From the NCBI GenBank assembly GCA_947087145.1, contig CAMUBM010000013.1, forward strand, positions 1 through 10,646: a stretch of DNA of 10,646 bases. The letters run 5' to 3'. The notes beneath the pieces are model-generated. The model was given only the letters and a program-made list of their open reading frames with translations. It did not search any database and was not told the origin of the DNA. A program made the translations under genes and the position numbers. The DNA is from an uncultured Mycoplasmatota bacterium (GTDB lineage Bacteria; Bacillota_I; Bacilli_A; RF39; UBA660). Within the stretch, counting starts at the first letter, position 1. Each line of letters starts with the position of its first letter. Positions 1-6,562 of the stretch are shown here, piece by piece.

Positions 1-1504
1 GATATGGATTTTCGCGTGTTCCATCTCCACTAGAATATAAAACATCTGCTTTTAGATAGAAAGTGGGACGAATACCCAATATATTTTCATAATTTCCAAT
101 CATAGCCCCTAATATACTTCCACTAAAGTTAATTTGCCATGCCCTAGTATAATCATCACTATAGCTGCTCTCAACACTTATTAATAACTCACCTTCACCA
201 TTTTTAAGCGTATATAACCATGAAAGATTTTTATAATTTTCCGCATTACTATATATACTTTGTTTCCAAAAAGATTTGTCTATAGAAAATCCATAATCAC
301 TTGGATACATCAAACCAACTGGTGCAATGTAACTTATAGTTCCTTTACTCTTTCCTTGCGTATTGCTTCTTTCATTTTGGTAAAATTGCTCTGAAATATA
401 TAATTCCCTATCATACCAAGAGGAAGCCCCTAAATACCATTTAGCTTGCTCAATATAAGATTGATAATTTTCCAATGAATTCCAATATATTTTATTTAAT
501 ACCTCTTTTTGTAAAGTACTTTCTTCCCATTTATCATGATTATTCAAAATTTGATTTGGCTCATCTTCTTTTTTTCGATTCCAATAATACCCTTGCCCTC
601 CTGGCGCATAAACTTTATCTGGTAAATTTTCTTTTAAATATCCACTTTCATTTTCTATATAATAATTTGCTTTAATTAACTTTACTCTATTTTCATAAGT
701 TCCATTCTCACTACTTTGCGTTGGAATGACTCCTATAATCCGATATAAATGATCTTCTGTACAAGTATCCCCTTCACATCCAAAATATACATAATTGTTG
801 GGATTACTTCCTGTATATCTGTAATCCGTTAATGCTGGTGTTTGTTCTGTTGCTTCATGCTCTATTTTCTCTATCTCTCGATCCTCCGATTTACTTAAAT
901 CGATTAAATAGTCACTAAAATTCCATATAGCTTGTAGACTTTGTGTTCCTTCTATTACTACTTTACTTTGAAATACTTTATTCTGGGATGTATTATCGGC
1001 ACTTTCATGCAACCATACTTTTAAATTATGTGTTTTACTTTCTTTAGGTTTTAAACTGCTTGTTCCTAGTCTATAACTTTCTACTGCCTGGTATTCTTCT
1101 GTTTCTATTACTTTTGTTTCTATTTCAGCCGTTAGTGTCTTGATTTCTTCTTCGTCCAGTTTAATTCCTACATTATAACTTGGCATTCTATTTTCTACTT
1201 CTAGTACTTCTAGATTAATATTATAATCTACATTCATAGTACAGGTATTGGTGAGTTTGAATGTAAATGGTTTTAGTTTCTCTACTGATTCATTACTGAT
1301 TGGATAGGCTCCTTTTAAATTGATGGCATCACTTAATTCTTCCATTTCAATTTGTATGCATTCACTTTCTATCACATTAATTCCCTTTTGTCTATTGTAG
1401 TATGCGATGTATGCATAGGATACTGCCATCACTATTACTAAGACACAAATGCTTCCTATACCTAAAATCACTTTATTTCTTTTATCTTCTAAATTTTTTT
1501 TCAT
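1..1504 (-). CDS. Membrane-anchored extracellular surface protein, 3' end beyond the window
   Basis: The minus strand is open from an ATG at 1504 to the left edge: 501 codons and no stop. A strong SD (GGAGG, about 8 nt upstream) fixes the start. Residues 1-11 are charged (MKKNLEDKRNK) and about 12-35 form one hydrophobic segment, giving a signal anchor with the rest outside. Residues 75-190 look like a beta-rich domain (TFKLTNTCTMNVDYNI, later LKPKESKTHNLKVWL), loosely reminiscent of TasA/camelysin-type subunits. A second domain starts near 238 (YVYFGCEGDTC, then LYRIIGVI) and continues to IRPTFYLKADV and SSGDGT at the edge. This ending is typical of large surface-protein families in uncultured gut Bacilli, where the chain stops a few residues later, so little is probably missing. 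Cysteines at 243 and 248 may form a disulfide. It is divergent from the XRE regulator at 1606, which may control it. No enzymatic motif was recognised; the function is unknown. Confidence 0.85.
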   Translation of the reverse strand, partial: MKKNLEDKRNKVILGIGSICVLVIVMAVSYAYIAYYNRQKGINVIESECIQIEMEELSDAINLKGAYPISNESVEKLKPFTFKLTNTCTMNVDYNINLEVLEVENRMPSYNVGIKLDEEEIKTLTAEIETKVIETEEYQAVESYRLGTSSLKPKESKTHNLKVWLHESADNTSQNKVFQSKVVIEGTQSLQAIWNFSDYLIDLSKSEDREIEKIEHEATEQTPALTDYRYTGSNPNNYVYFGCEGDTCTEDHLYRIIGVIPTQSSENGTYENRVKLIKANYYIENESGYLKENLPDKVYAPGGQGYYWNRKKEDEPNQILNNHDKWEESTLQKEVLNKIYWNSLENYQSYIEQAKWYLGASSWYDRELYISEQFYQNERSNTQGKSKGTISYIAPVGLMYPSDYGFSIDKSFWKQSIYSNAENYKNLSWLYTLKNGEGELLISVESSYSDDYTRAWQINFSGSILGAMIGNYENILGIRPTFYLKADVLYSSGDGTRENPY

Positions 1505-1546
1505 TTTGACTCCTCCGTATTTTAAAATTACTACACAAGACATCTT

Positions 1547-1575
1547 TTGTGACTCCAATACAAAACAAGTATTGT
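1547..1575 (+). promoter_or_regulatory. Predicted promoter of the XRE regulator gene
   Basis: A -35-like TTGTGA (1547-1552), a 17-bp spacer and a -10-like TATTGT (1570-1575) precede the SD AAAGGTG (1593-1599) and ATG 1606. Each hexamer matches the sigma-A consensus at 4 of 6 positions. The -10 lies inside the right arm of an inverted repeat, as expected for a self-regulated repressor. The call rests on motif reading only. Confidence 0.45.
1556..1574. promoter_or_regulatory. Candidate operator: perfect inverted repeat CAATAC-N7-GTATTG
   Basis: Six-base arms CAATAC (1556-1561) and GTATTG (1569-1574) flank a 7-nt spacer. The repeat covers the spacer and -10 of the predicted XRE promoter and also lies upstream of the divergent surface-protein gene. 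Its size and position suit a dimeric helix-turn-helix repressor, most simply the product of the adjacent gene. A second, imperfect repeat (CACAAGA 1534-1540 / TTTTGTG 1545-1551) lies beside it. Binding is inferred. Confidence 0.45.
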
Positions 1576-1605
1576 ATGAAAATATAAATACTAAAGGTGC
1601 TTATT

Positions 1606-1842
1606 ATGAACATACAAAGACTAAAAGAAATACGAGAAGACAAAGACTTACTTCAAAAAGAAGTCGCCGACTATCTTAATATAAAGCAACAACAATATAG
1701 CGAATACGAAATAGGAAAACGATTAATCCCTATTAATTATTTAAGTGACCTAGCGGACTTTTATAATACTTCTATTGACTACCTAATTGGAAAAACAGAC
1801 GAAAGAAAACCCTATTCCAAAAGTATTTTGACTAAAAAATAA
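1606..1842 (+). CDS. XRE-family helix-turn-helix transcriptional regulator
   Basis: This is a 78-residue Cro/C1-type DNA-binding protein. The HTH spans about residues 4-62. It has the usual order: RLKEIREDKDL (helix 1), QKEVADYLNI (helix 2), KQQQYSEYEIGKRLIP (recognition region), LSDLADFYNTSIDYLIG (final helices). No effector or peptidase domain follows, only a short basic tail (SKSILTKK). ATG 1606 is chosen because SD AAAGGTG sits 6 nt upstream; the in-frame GTG at 1597 is part of that SD. The promoter carries an inverted repeat, suggesting autoregulation. The gene stands 39 bp before the nucleotidase gene on the same strand and is divergent from the surface-protein gene ending at the left edge, either of which could be a target. 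The family assignment is firm; the regulon is unknown. Confidence 0.92.
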   Translation: MNIQRLKEIREDKDLLQKEVADYLNIKQQQYSEYEIGKRLIPINYLSDLADFYNTSIDYLIGKTDERKPYSKSILTKK

Positions 1843-1881
1843 AAATATATGATATGATTGTAAAAGAATAGGGTGATTGAC

Positions 1882-2448
1882 TTGAAACGAATTATGATAG
1901 ATATGGACGATACAATTACTATTGATGGCTATATAAACATAGTCAACAAATTTTTAAAAACCAATTACACATATGACGACATTCCTGCCTATTGGGTCGA
2001 CGAAATTGTTCCTGAAAAAAAACTTCCAAAATATTTGGATTATTTCTATAACAAAATAAACATTTACGACTATGTAAAAATAAATGAAGGTGCAATAGAA
2101 GTCATAGAAGAATTAACCAAATATTATGAAGTAGTCATATGTAGTGCTTATACCGACTACCGATACATAGAAGATTGTGTAAACATTGTGACTTTCAAAC
2201 ACAAATGGTTACTAAAAAACTTGCCCTCTATAAACCCAGATAATTTTATTTTTACAAGCAACAAAGAATGCATTAAAGCGGAAATAAAAATTGACGACAA
2301 AATAAACAATTTAGAAGGAGATGCAGAAGTTAAACTTTTAATGACTGCTTATCATAATAAAAATATAACAAAGGAAGAACTAAAAGAAAAAAACATCATT
2401 CGTGTAAATGACTGGAATGATGTAGCTGAAATATTACTAAAACATTAA
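1882..2448 (+). CDS. HAD-superfamily 5'(3')-deoxyribonucleotidase-like phosphatase (NT5C family)
   Basis: The product has 188 residues and a HAD fold of the NT5C type, whose members dephosphorylate (deoxy)nucleoside monophosphates in the cytosol. Motif I is IDMDDT at residues 6-11 (nucleophile D7, acid/base D9). Motif II is the Ser in VVICSAY, about residue 88. A Lys in FTSNKECIKAE (128 or 132) and the acidic IDD (about 138-139) supply motifs III/IV. The cap lies between motifs I and II (YWVDEIVPEKK region), as in this family. I start it at TTG 1882 (MKRIMIDMDDT) because AGGGTGA ends 5-6 nt upstream; the in-frame GTG at 1873 lies inside that SD. It follows the XRE gene by 39 bp and may be co-transcribed. 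A weak promoter inside the end of the XRE gene (TTGACT 1828, TATGAT 1853) is also possible. Substrate specificity cannot be read from sequence. Confidence 0.82.
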   Translation: MKRIMIDMDDTITIDGYINIVNKFLKTNYTYDDIPAYWVDEIVPEKKLPKYLDYFYNKINIYDYVKINEGAIEVIEELTKYYEVVICSAYTDYRYIEDCVNIVTFKHKWLLKNLPSINPDNFIFTSNKECIKAEIKIDDKINNLEGDAEVKLLMTAYHNKNITKEELKEKNIIRVNDWNDVAEILLKH

Positions 2449-2452
2449 AAAT

Positions 2453-3082
2453 TCAAACTAAAATATAATTATTAACACATAAAAAAAGATACCCCAGCAA
2501 AAAGAGAATAATCAGTAAAATAATCACCGTCATAATAACCTTTTTTAAACCTAATGATTCAATATCCAAAAAGAAATAAGGATAATGTGTAGAAGAATGA
2601 GCAAAAGATTTGCCAGTCTTTTTTATTCCTTTATAAAATACCAAACAACAATAAAAAATAGGATAAAGCAAACTTAAAATTAATGTAAAAATAGACAATT
2701 TTTGATGCTTAGTAAAAAAGAACCAATCTAAAAATAAAAGACAAGGCAAAATAATATGAGCAACATTACTAGAAAGAGAATAACATCGATTAGCAGTTTT
2801 TTTCCTTTTTTCATTTGGGACTAAAACAAAATGATAAACAAGCATAACCACCAACATATAAAAAGTAACATATTGTTTACAAGTTACAAGAAGAAAATTT
2901 TCCTCTTTATAAACACTATAATAAATCAAGTTTAAAAGATAATAAAAAAAACTTAAAATTACACTTAAATTCGTAAATAAGAAAAATATTGTAGAATTAA
3001 ATTTTCTTTGTAAAATTTCTAAACGATGGAATGTATAAATAAAAGAGAGAAAAAGTATGATAATAGAAATAACAAAATGCAT
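2453..3082 (-). CDS. AIG1/Pr6Pr-family multispanning membrane protein
   Basis: A protein of 209 residues with about six hydrophobic segments. It carries the pattern of bacterial Pr6Pr / eukaryotic AIG1-ADTRP (FAR-17a) proteins: FFLFTNLSVIL in the second segment, YHFVLVPNEK, SNVAHIILPCLLFLDW, LLYPIFY, and YPYFFLDIESLG near the C-terminus. In human AIG1 and ADTRP a membrane Thr and His are catalytic for hydrolysing fatty-acid esters of hydroxy fatty acids. The matching residues here appear to be T37 (in FTNLS) and H109 (in NVAHI), counting from ATG 3082. Activity in bacterial members is not established as far as I know. ATG 3082 is preferred because GGTGA lies 6 nt upstream. It begins 36 bp after the sortase stop and may be the last gene of that operon. 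It converges on the nucleotidase gene with 4 bp between the stops; no hairpin terminator is visible there. Confidence 0.7.
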   Translation of the reverse strand: MHFVISIIILFLSFIYTFHRLEILQRKFNSTIFFLFTNLSVILSFFYYLLNLIYYSVYKEENFLLVTCKQYVTFYMLVVMLVYHFVLVPNEKRKKTANRCYSLSSNVAHIILPCLLFLDWFFFTKHQKLSIFTLILSLLYPIFYCCLVFYKGIKKTGKSFAHSSTHYPYFFLDIESLGLKKVIMTVIILLIILFLLGYLFLCVNNYILV

Positions 3083-3098
3083 AAAAGTCACCAAATTA

Positions 3099-3107
3099 AT
3101 TATATCA
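3099..3107 (-). promoter_or_regulatory. Possible extended -10 (TGATATAAT) before the AIG1/Pr6Pr-like gene
   Basis: Read on the minus strand, TGA-TATAAT is a perfect extended -10. It lies just downstream of the sortase stop codon (3119-3121). No good -35 is visible. A start point about 7 nt downstream would leave a leader of only about 10 nt to ATG 3082. That is tight, so read-through from the adhesin/sortase genes is an equal alternative. Confidence 0.28.
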
Positions 3108-3118
3108 TACTCAAAAAA

Positions 3119-3682
3119 TCAAATGTGAATAAGTTCAAAAATAAAAACAAGTTGCTGATCCTTATTTTTCCTATCACAAGTAATTAATGTTAAATGGTTT
3201 TTTCTTGAATTTCGATGAATAGTGATTGTTCCATCCTTTTTTTCTGTATAAATAGACACAAGTTGATAAGTATAACTTTTTCCACTTATCAACAAAGTAG
3301 CAATATCTTTCATAGCAACTTGATCTAGATTTCGAAAATAAGAAACGGAACTATTCCCACTATGTGCAGCCAAGATAAGATTACTATATTCTTCCCAAGG
3401 CATAGTGGAACCCGGAACCAAATAAACATGCTTATCCACATTATTAAAAGCAGAGCGTTCTTCATAGAAAGGTTGTTGCAAACCTAATTTAGGAATTTCT
3501 AGAATTCCCAACGGTTCTTCTTTTTCTTTCTCATGATAACCAATATAAGATACAAGATTATTTTTTATATCCAAAAAGGAAGAAGGTTTAGGAAAATAAA
3601 ATAAAAAACAATGGTGAACGAAAAAGAAAAATCCTAAAAAAAAGAGAAACTTAGAAAAAGTTTTAACTTTTCTTTTTCGCAT
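3119..3682 (-). CDS. Sortase paired with the adjacent adhesin; expected catalytic Arg reads Gln
   Basis: A 187-residue sortase with one N-terminal membrane segment (about 9-30), no C-terminal one, and the catalytic domain outside. The beta-barrel starts at GILEIPKLGL (59-68). The active-site His is H107 in LILAAHSGN and the nucleophile is C169 in LTLITC. The Arg usually found some 7-10 residues after Cys, just before the last strand, is replaced: CDRKNKDQQLVFI has Gln 176/177 there, and the nearest Arg is R171. The single N-terminal anchor resembles class A, B or D topology rather than the pilin-polymerising class C. ATG 3682 overlaps the adhesin gene by 20 bp; an AGGAGGT lies inside that gene at 3696-3702, 13 nt upstream, which is rather far and suggests translational coupling. 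The neighbouring VPSTG protein is the obvious substrate. Family certain, subclass uncertain. Confidence 0.88.
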   Translation of the reverse strand: MRKRKVKTFSKFLFFLGFFFFVHHCFLFYFPKPSSFLDIKNNLVSYIGYHEKEKEEPLGILEIPKLGLQQPFYEERSAFNNVDKHVYLVPGSTMPWEEYSNLILAAHSGNSSVSYFRNLDQVAMKDIATLLISGKSYTYQLVSIYTEKKDGTITIHRNSRKNHLTLITCDRKNKDQQLVFIFELIHI

Positions 3683-5750
3683 ACAAAATAGCCCTACCTC
3701 CTAAAAGAAAACAAAGAATGGAGAACAATAAAGACACAGGAAAAGAAGAGAATCCAGTACTTGGTACACGTACTTGTTGTTCATTTTCTAATGTAAGAGA
3801 AACAATTTGTCCGTCCTCATTAATTTCAAAATACTTTTTCTCTAAAGAAATAGCATAACCATTCGGCGCTTTCACTTCTTTTAAATAATATTTTCCATAG
3901 TCTAACTTATCTACAATAAGCTTTCCATCGCCATCTGTTTTTCCTTGAAATACTAACACATCCTGGTCACTATAAATTTCAATATAAGCATCAGAAAGGG
4001 CTTTTCCAGTAGCTGCATCGATCTTCAAAAATTCCAAGCGTCCTTGATAAGGAAAATTTACTAAATTTATTTCTTTTTTACTTCTACTTGCTTTCTCTGT
4101 TACAGAAAATAAAATATCTTCTTGTAGATAATACCCCTTTTTCCCTTTTACTTGTTTTAAAACATATTCTCCATAAGGAAGCATAACTTCCGCATATCCT
4201 TTATCATTTGTTACCAAAGTAGTTATTTTTTTATTATCTTTTTTTCTATAAATAGAAAAAACAGCATTTTCTTCAGCATTTAATCCTAAAAAAGAAGAAG
4301 AAAAAGTTTTATAAATCACAACATTGGTTTCAATTATTTTATTCTCTAACTTAAGTAAAATAACCTCTTCTGCATTCTCCTTCGTTACAGAAAAGAAATA
4401 TTTCTTAGTATCCAAAACATATCCTTTTGGAGCTTGTAATTCTTGAATATAATATTCTCCCAATAATAAATTACGTTTAGAAAAAGCACTACAATTCCGA
4501 GAAATCGTCAATTTTTCCATTAACGTTCCATCTTTTTTATACACCCCATAAACGGCTCCTTCTAAATTTGCATACGGACTTAGAGAACTACAAGTTTTTG
4601 TAGCATGATCTACTTTTTCTATTTTAACTTGACCTAAATACATCTTGTCATATACTACCAAATCTTTATCTGGGTGCTCCATATTTAAATCAAATGAATA
4701 CTTATTTACATCCAACTCATAATTCTCACCTGCTTTTTGCTCTTGCACATAATACTTACCTAATTCCAAATCCATAATAGATGCACTACAATTCTTATCA
4801 ATAATAAGTTCTTTTACAAAAGTGCCATCTTCCTTATACAAATGATAAACACTTCCTTCTAAAGAACCACCCTCTTTTGCTTGACAAATCTTAGAGTCAA
4901 AATCATATTTGTGTAAAGACAAACTTCCCGAAACAACTGCAAAAGAAACTTTCTCTTCCATAGGCACAGCAATACCAGGAACCAGCATATTTTGTCCATT
5001 AGGAGAATAATAAACAATAAAATCACTACCCCATTCTAAACTTTGTTTTTTTAAAAGAACAGACCCATTTTGTCTAGAAGTTGGAGTCACTTTTAAAACA
5101 TTCCCCTGAACAGAATAAGAACAATTTTGACACGTAATACTAAATTCTCCCAAACGATAATTCGTATCTACAAAATCATACGATTTGCCATATTCAATTC
5201 GAACATTTTTCTTAGAAAAAGAAACACCTTTCTTATAGTCTGCAATACTTCTCTCTATCTCTTCCATATGTTCTTCAATCTCTCTTGGTGTAGCAATCAC
5301 ATATTTCCATGGGTCAGAAGGATTATAACGACTTGTAAAAGAAATCGATCTTCCTGTCTCTTTCCATATCATGGTCTGTGTTGCTACAATCCAATCATTA
5401 CCATAATGCCCTTGATACCCCCATCCAAAATGAGCAATCAAAGAAACCCGTTCCAATTGTTCTTTTGATAACGAAACACGATTTGCTTTTTCTTCCAAAG
5501 ACAAATCATAAAAACCATCATACACACCAGTCGATAAAGAAACACCTGGTTCAATACAATAAGCAGTACTTCCATCTCCTACTCTTGTAAAGTGTTGAAA
5601 ATTGCCAAAATGCTCTCTTGACTCTACATACCCATATTCTTTTATAAATGCACTTTGAAAAGTGTCATTCCTTGTACTTGCCAAAACTTCTTGTATTCCA
5701 AAAAGAAAACAAGCAACAAATAAACCTTTTAAAAATTTTTTTAACTGCAT
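3663..5750 (-). CDS. Wall-anchored thioester-domain/Cna-B (SpaA-type) adhesin with VPSTG sorting signal
   Basis: A secreted, sortase-anchored adhesin of 695 residues. The signal peptide is 1-24 with a VLA|S cleavage site. A thioester domain follows: Cys65 in AYCIEPG and Gln125 in VATQTMIW fit the Cys and Gln positions that form an internal thioester in PF08341 proteins, which bond covalently to host amines. Four Cna-B/SpaA prealbumin-like repeats come next, at about 276-355, 374-468, 476-565 and 570-656. Each has an early Lys and a 'GxYYxxExxAPxGYxLD'-like strand with the Glu used for intramolecular isopeptides. Repeats 1 and 2 carry Cys pairs (289/321 and 387/420); C207 and C210 form a CxxC. 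The C-terminus is RVPSTG (662-666), a hydrophobic stretch, then AKKKS. An AAGGAGGA (5759-5766) 8 nt upstream fixes ATG 5750. The sortase gene overlaps its end. Domain architecture is firm; the ligand is unknown. Confidence 0.92.
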   Translation of the reverse strand: MQLKKFLKGLFVACFLFGIQEVLASTRNDTFQSAFIKEYGYVESREHFGNFQHFTRVGDGSTAYCIEPGVSLSTGVYDGFYDLSLEEKANRVSLSKEQLERVSLIAHFGWGYQGHYGNDWIVATQTMIWKETGRSISFTSRYNPSDPWKYVIATPREIEEHMEEIERSIADYKKGVSFSKKNVRIEYGKSYDFVDTNYRLGEFSITCQNCSYSVQGNVLKVTPTSRQNGSVLLKKQSLEWGSDFIVYYSPNGQNMLVPGIAVPMEEKVSFAVVSGSLSLHKYDFDSKICQAKEGGSLEGSVYHLYKEDGTFVKELIIDKNCSASIMDLELGKYYVQEQKAGENYELDVNKYSFDLNMEHPDKDLVVYDKMYLGQVKIEKVDHATKTCSSLSPYANLEGAVYGVYKKDGTLMEKLTISRNCSAFSKRNLLLGEYYIQELQAPKGYVLDTKKYFFSVTKENAEEVILLKLENKIIETNVVIYKTFSSSFLGLNAEENAVFSIYRKKDNKKITTLVTNDKGYAEVMLPYGEYVLKQVKGKKGYYLQEDILFSVTEKASRSKKEINLVNFPYQGRLEFLKIDAATGKALSDAYIEIYSDQDVLVFQGKTDGDGKLIVDKLDYGKYYLKEVKAPNGYAISLEKKYFEINEDGQIVSLTLENEQQVRVPSTGFSSFPVSLLFSILCFLLGGRAILYAKKKS

Positions 5751-5857
5751 TAAAAAATTCCTCCTTCACTCTATATATACAAGGTGAATTCGGAATTTCC
5801 TTTATTTTTTAGTAAATTTCTTAAAAAAAGGATAAAAAAACTAAAAATGTGTAAAAT

Positions 5858-6517
5858 TTACTTCCCTTTTAATATAGGAAACTTATTATACATATATTCA
5901 TTATTATAATGTACATCATAAAATTCTCCAACAAAGGTCCTAGGGGCAACTCCTCTATTTCGTAGAACCATTCGTATAAAAACAGAATAAGATAGTAACA
6001 TATCTACAACAAAAAATACAAGCAACATATAATACAAAATATTTCCAATAGTTTTAGGAATTTTTTCTATCCATTTAGAAAGAAAAGGATACACTACCTT
6101 TACAACAAACGTTCCCATAACTCCCCAAACAAGCATAAAAGGAAGTGTTGTTCTTCCCCCAATAGACAAAAACATACCTGTATAATCCCAAAATTTCATT
6201 CCTAAAAATAATTCTAAAAAGAAACTAGCTAAATACTCAAACACTCCTCCAATAAAAGTTGCATACAAAAAGGTTTTAACAACACCCCTTTTTTTATTTC
6301 TCCATCCCAAAAAGAACAAAAACAAGACCATACCAAAACCATAAAGTGTACTAAAAGGTCCATACAACAAATCATGACGAACCGTCCATTCTTTGTATTG
6401 CACAAAAAACACAATTTCTTCATAAAAACTACCAACAAAACTGCCCAAAACAAACAATAAAAAAAATTTTTTAAAACACAAACCCTCTGCAAAATTTTTC
6501 TCTTTTTCTTTAATCAT
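5858..6517 (-). CDS. Putative ABC-transporter permease (CmpB/PF06541-type) membrane protein
   Basis: The product has 219 residues and about five or six membrane segments. The conserved core of the CmpB-type family (PF06541) is visible. GSFYEE lies near residues 29-33 and LLYGPFSTLYGFG near 50-62. Then come FIGGVFEYLASFFLE (88-102), WDYTGMFLSIGGR (110-122) and LVWGVMG (129-135). The C-terminal 40 residues are polar (NNEYMYNKF). The family's transport role is an annotation by name; no ATPase gene is adjacent, and related domains occur alone beside other membrane genes. ATG 6517 is chosen over GTG 6526 and ATG 6523 because AAGTGAT sits where an SD should, 6 nt upstream. It is the last gene of the lipid cluster, 45 bp after psd, so a role in the membrane or envelope is inferred. 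No convincing hairpin terminator follows. Confidence 0.75.
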   Translation of the reverse strand: MIKEKEKNFAEGLCFKKFFLLFVLGSFVGSFYEEIVFFVQYKEWTVRHDLLYGPFSTLYGFGMVLFLFFLGWRNKKRGVVKTFLYATFIGGVFEYLASFFLELFLGMKFWDYTGMFLSIGGRTTLPFMLVWGVMGTFVVKVVYPFLSKWIEKIPKTIGNILYYMLLVFFVVDMLLSYSVFIRMVLRNRGVAPRTFVGEFYDVHYNNEYMYNKFPILKGK

Positions 6518-6562
6518 AGACATCACTTATAAAATAGTATAACCAACAAAAAAAGAGTTATG

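Noticed and set aside
475..675. Plus-strand open frame of 66 codons
   Set aside because: Antisense shadow of the surface protein that covers 1-1504 on the minus strand.
1449..1679. Plus-strand open frame of 76 codons
   Set aside because: Overlaps the start of the surface protein and the XRE gene in another frame; no SD and no recognisable content.
1882..2448. XRE regulator plus nucleotidase as a toxin-antitoxin or phage-defence pair
   Set aside because: A small Cro-like regulator and a housekeeping-type NT5C phosphatase share only proximity; no toxin fold or defence domain is visible.
5127..5590. Plus-strand open frames of 113 and 70 codons inside the adhesin gene
   Set aside because: They lie opposite the thioester domain coding region, lack SDs, and encode low-complexity shadow sequence.
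5695..5720. Lipobox-like LFVAC in the adhesin signal peptide
   Set aside because: The -3 residue does not fit well, a VLA|S signal peptidase I site follows, and the protein has a complete C-terminal sortase signal.
5812..5861. Inverted repeat GTAAATTT / AAATTTAC after the CmpB-like gene as a terminator
   Set aside because: AT-only stem with a loop of over 30 nt and no clean T-run after it; likely chance in AT-rich DNA.
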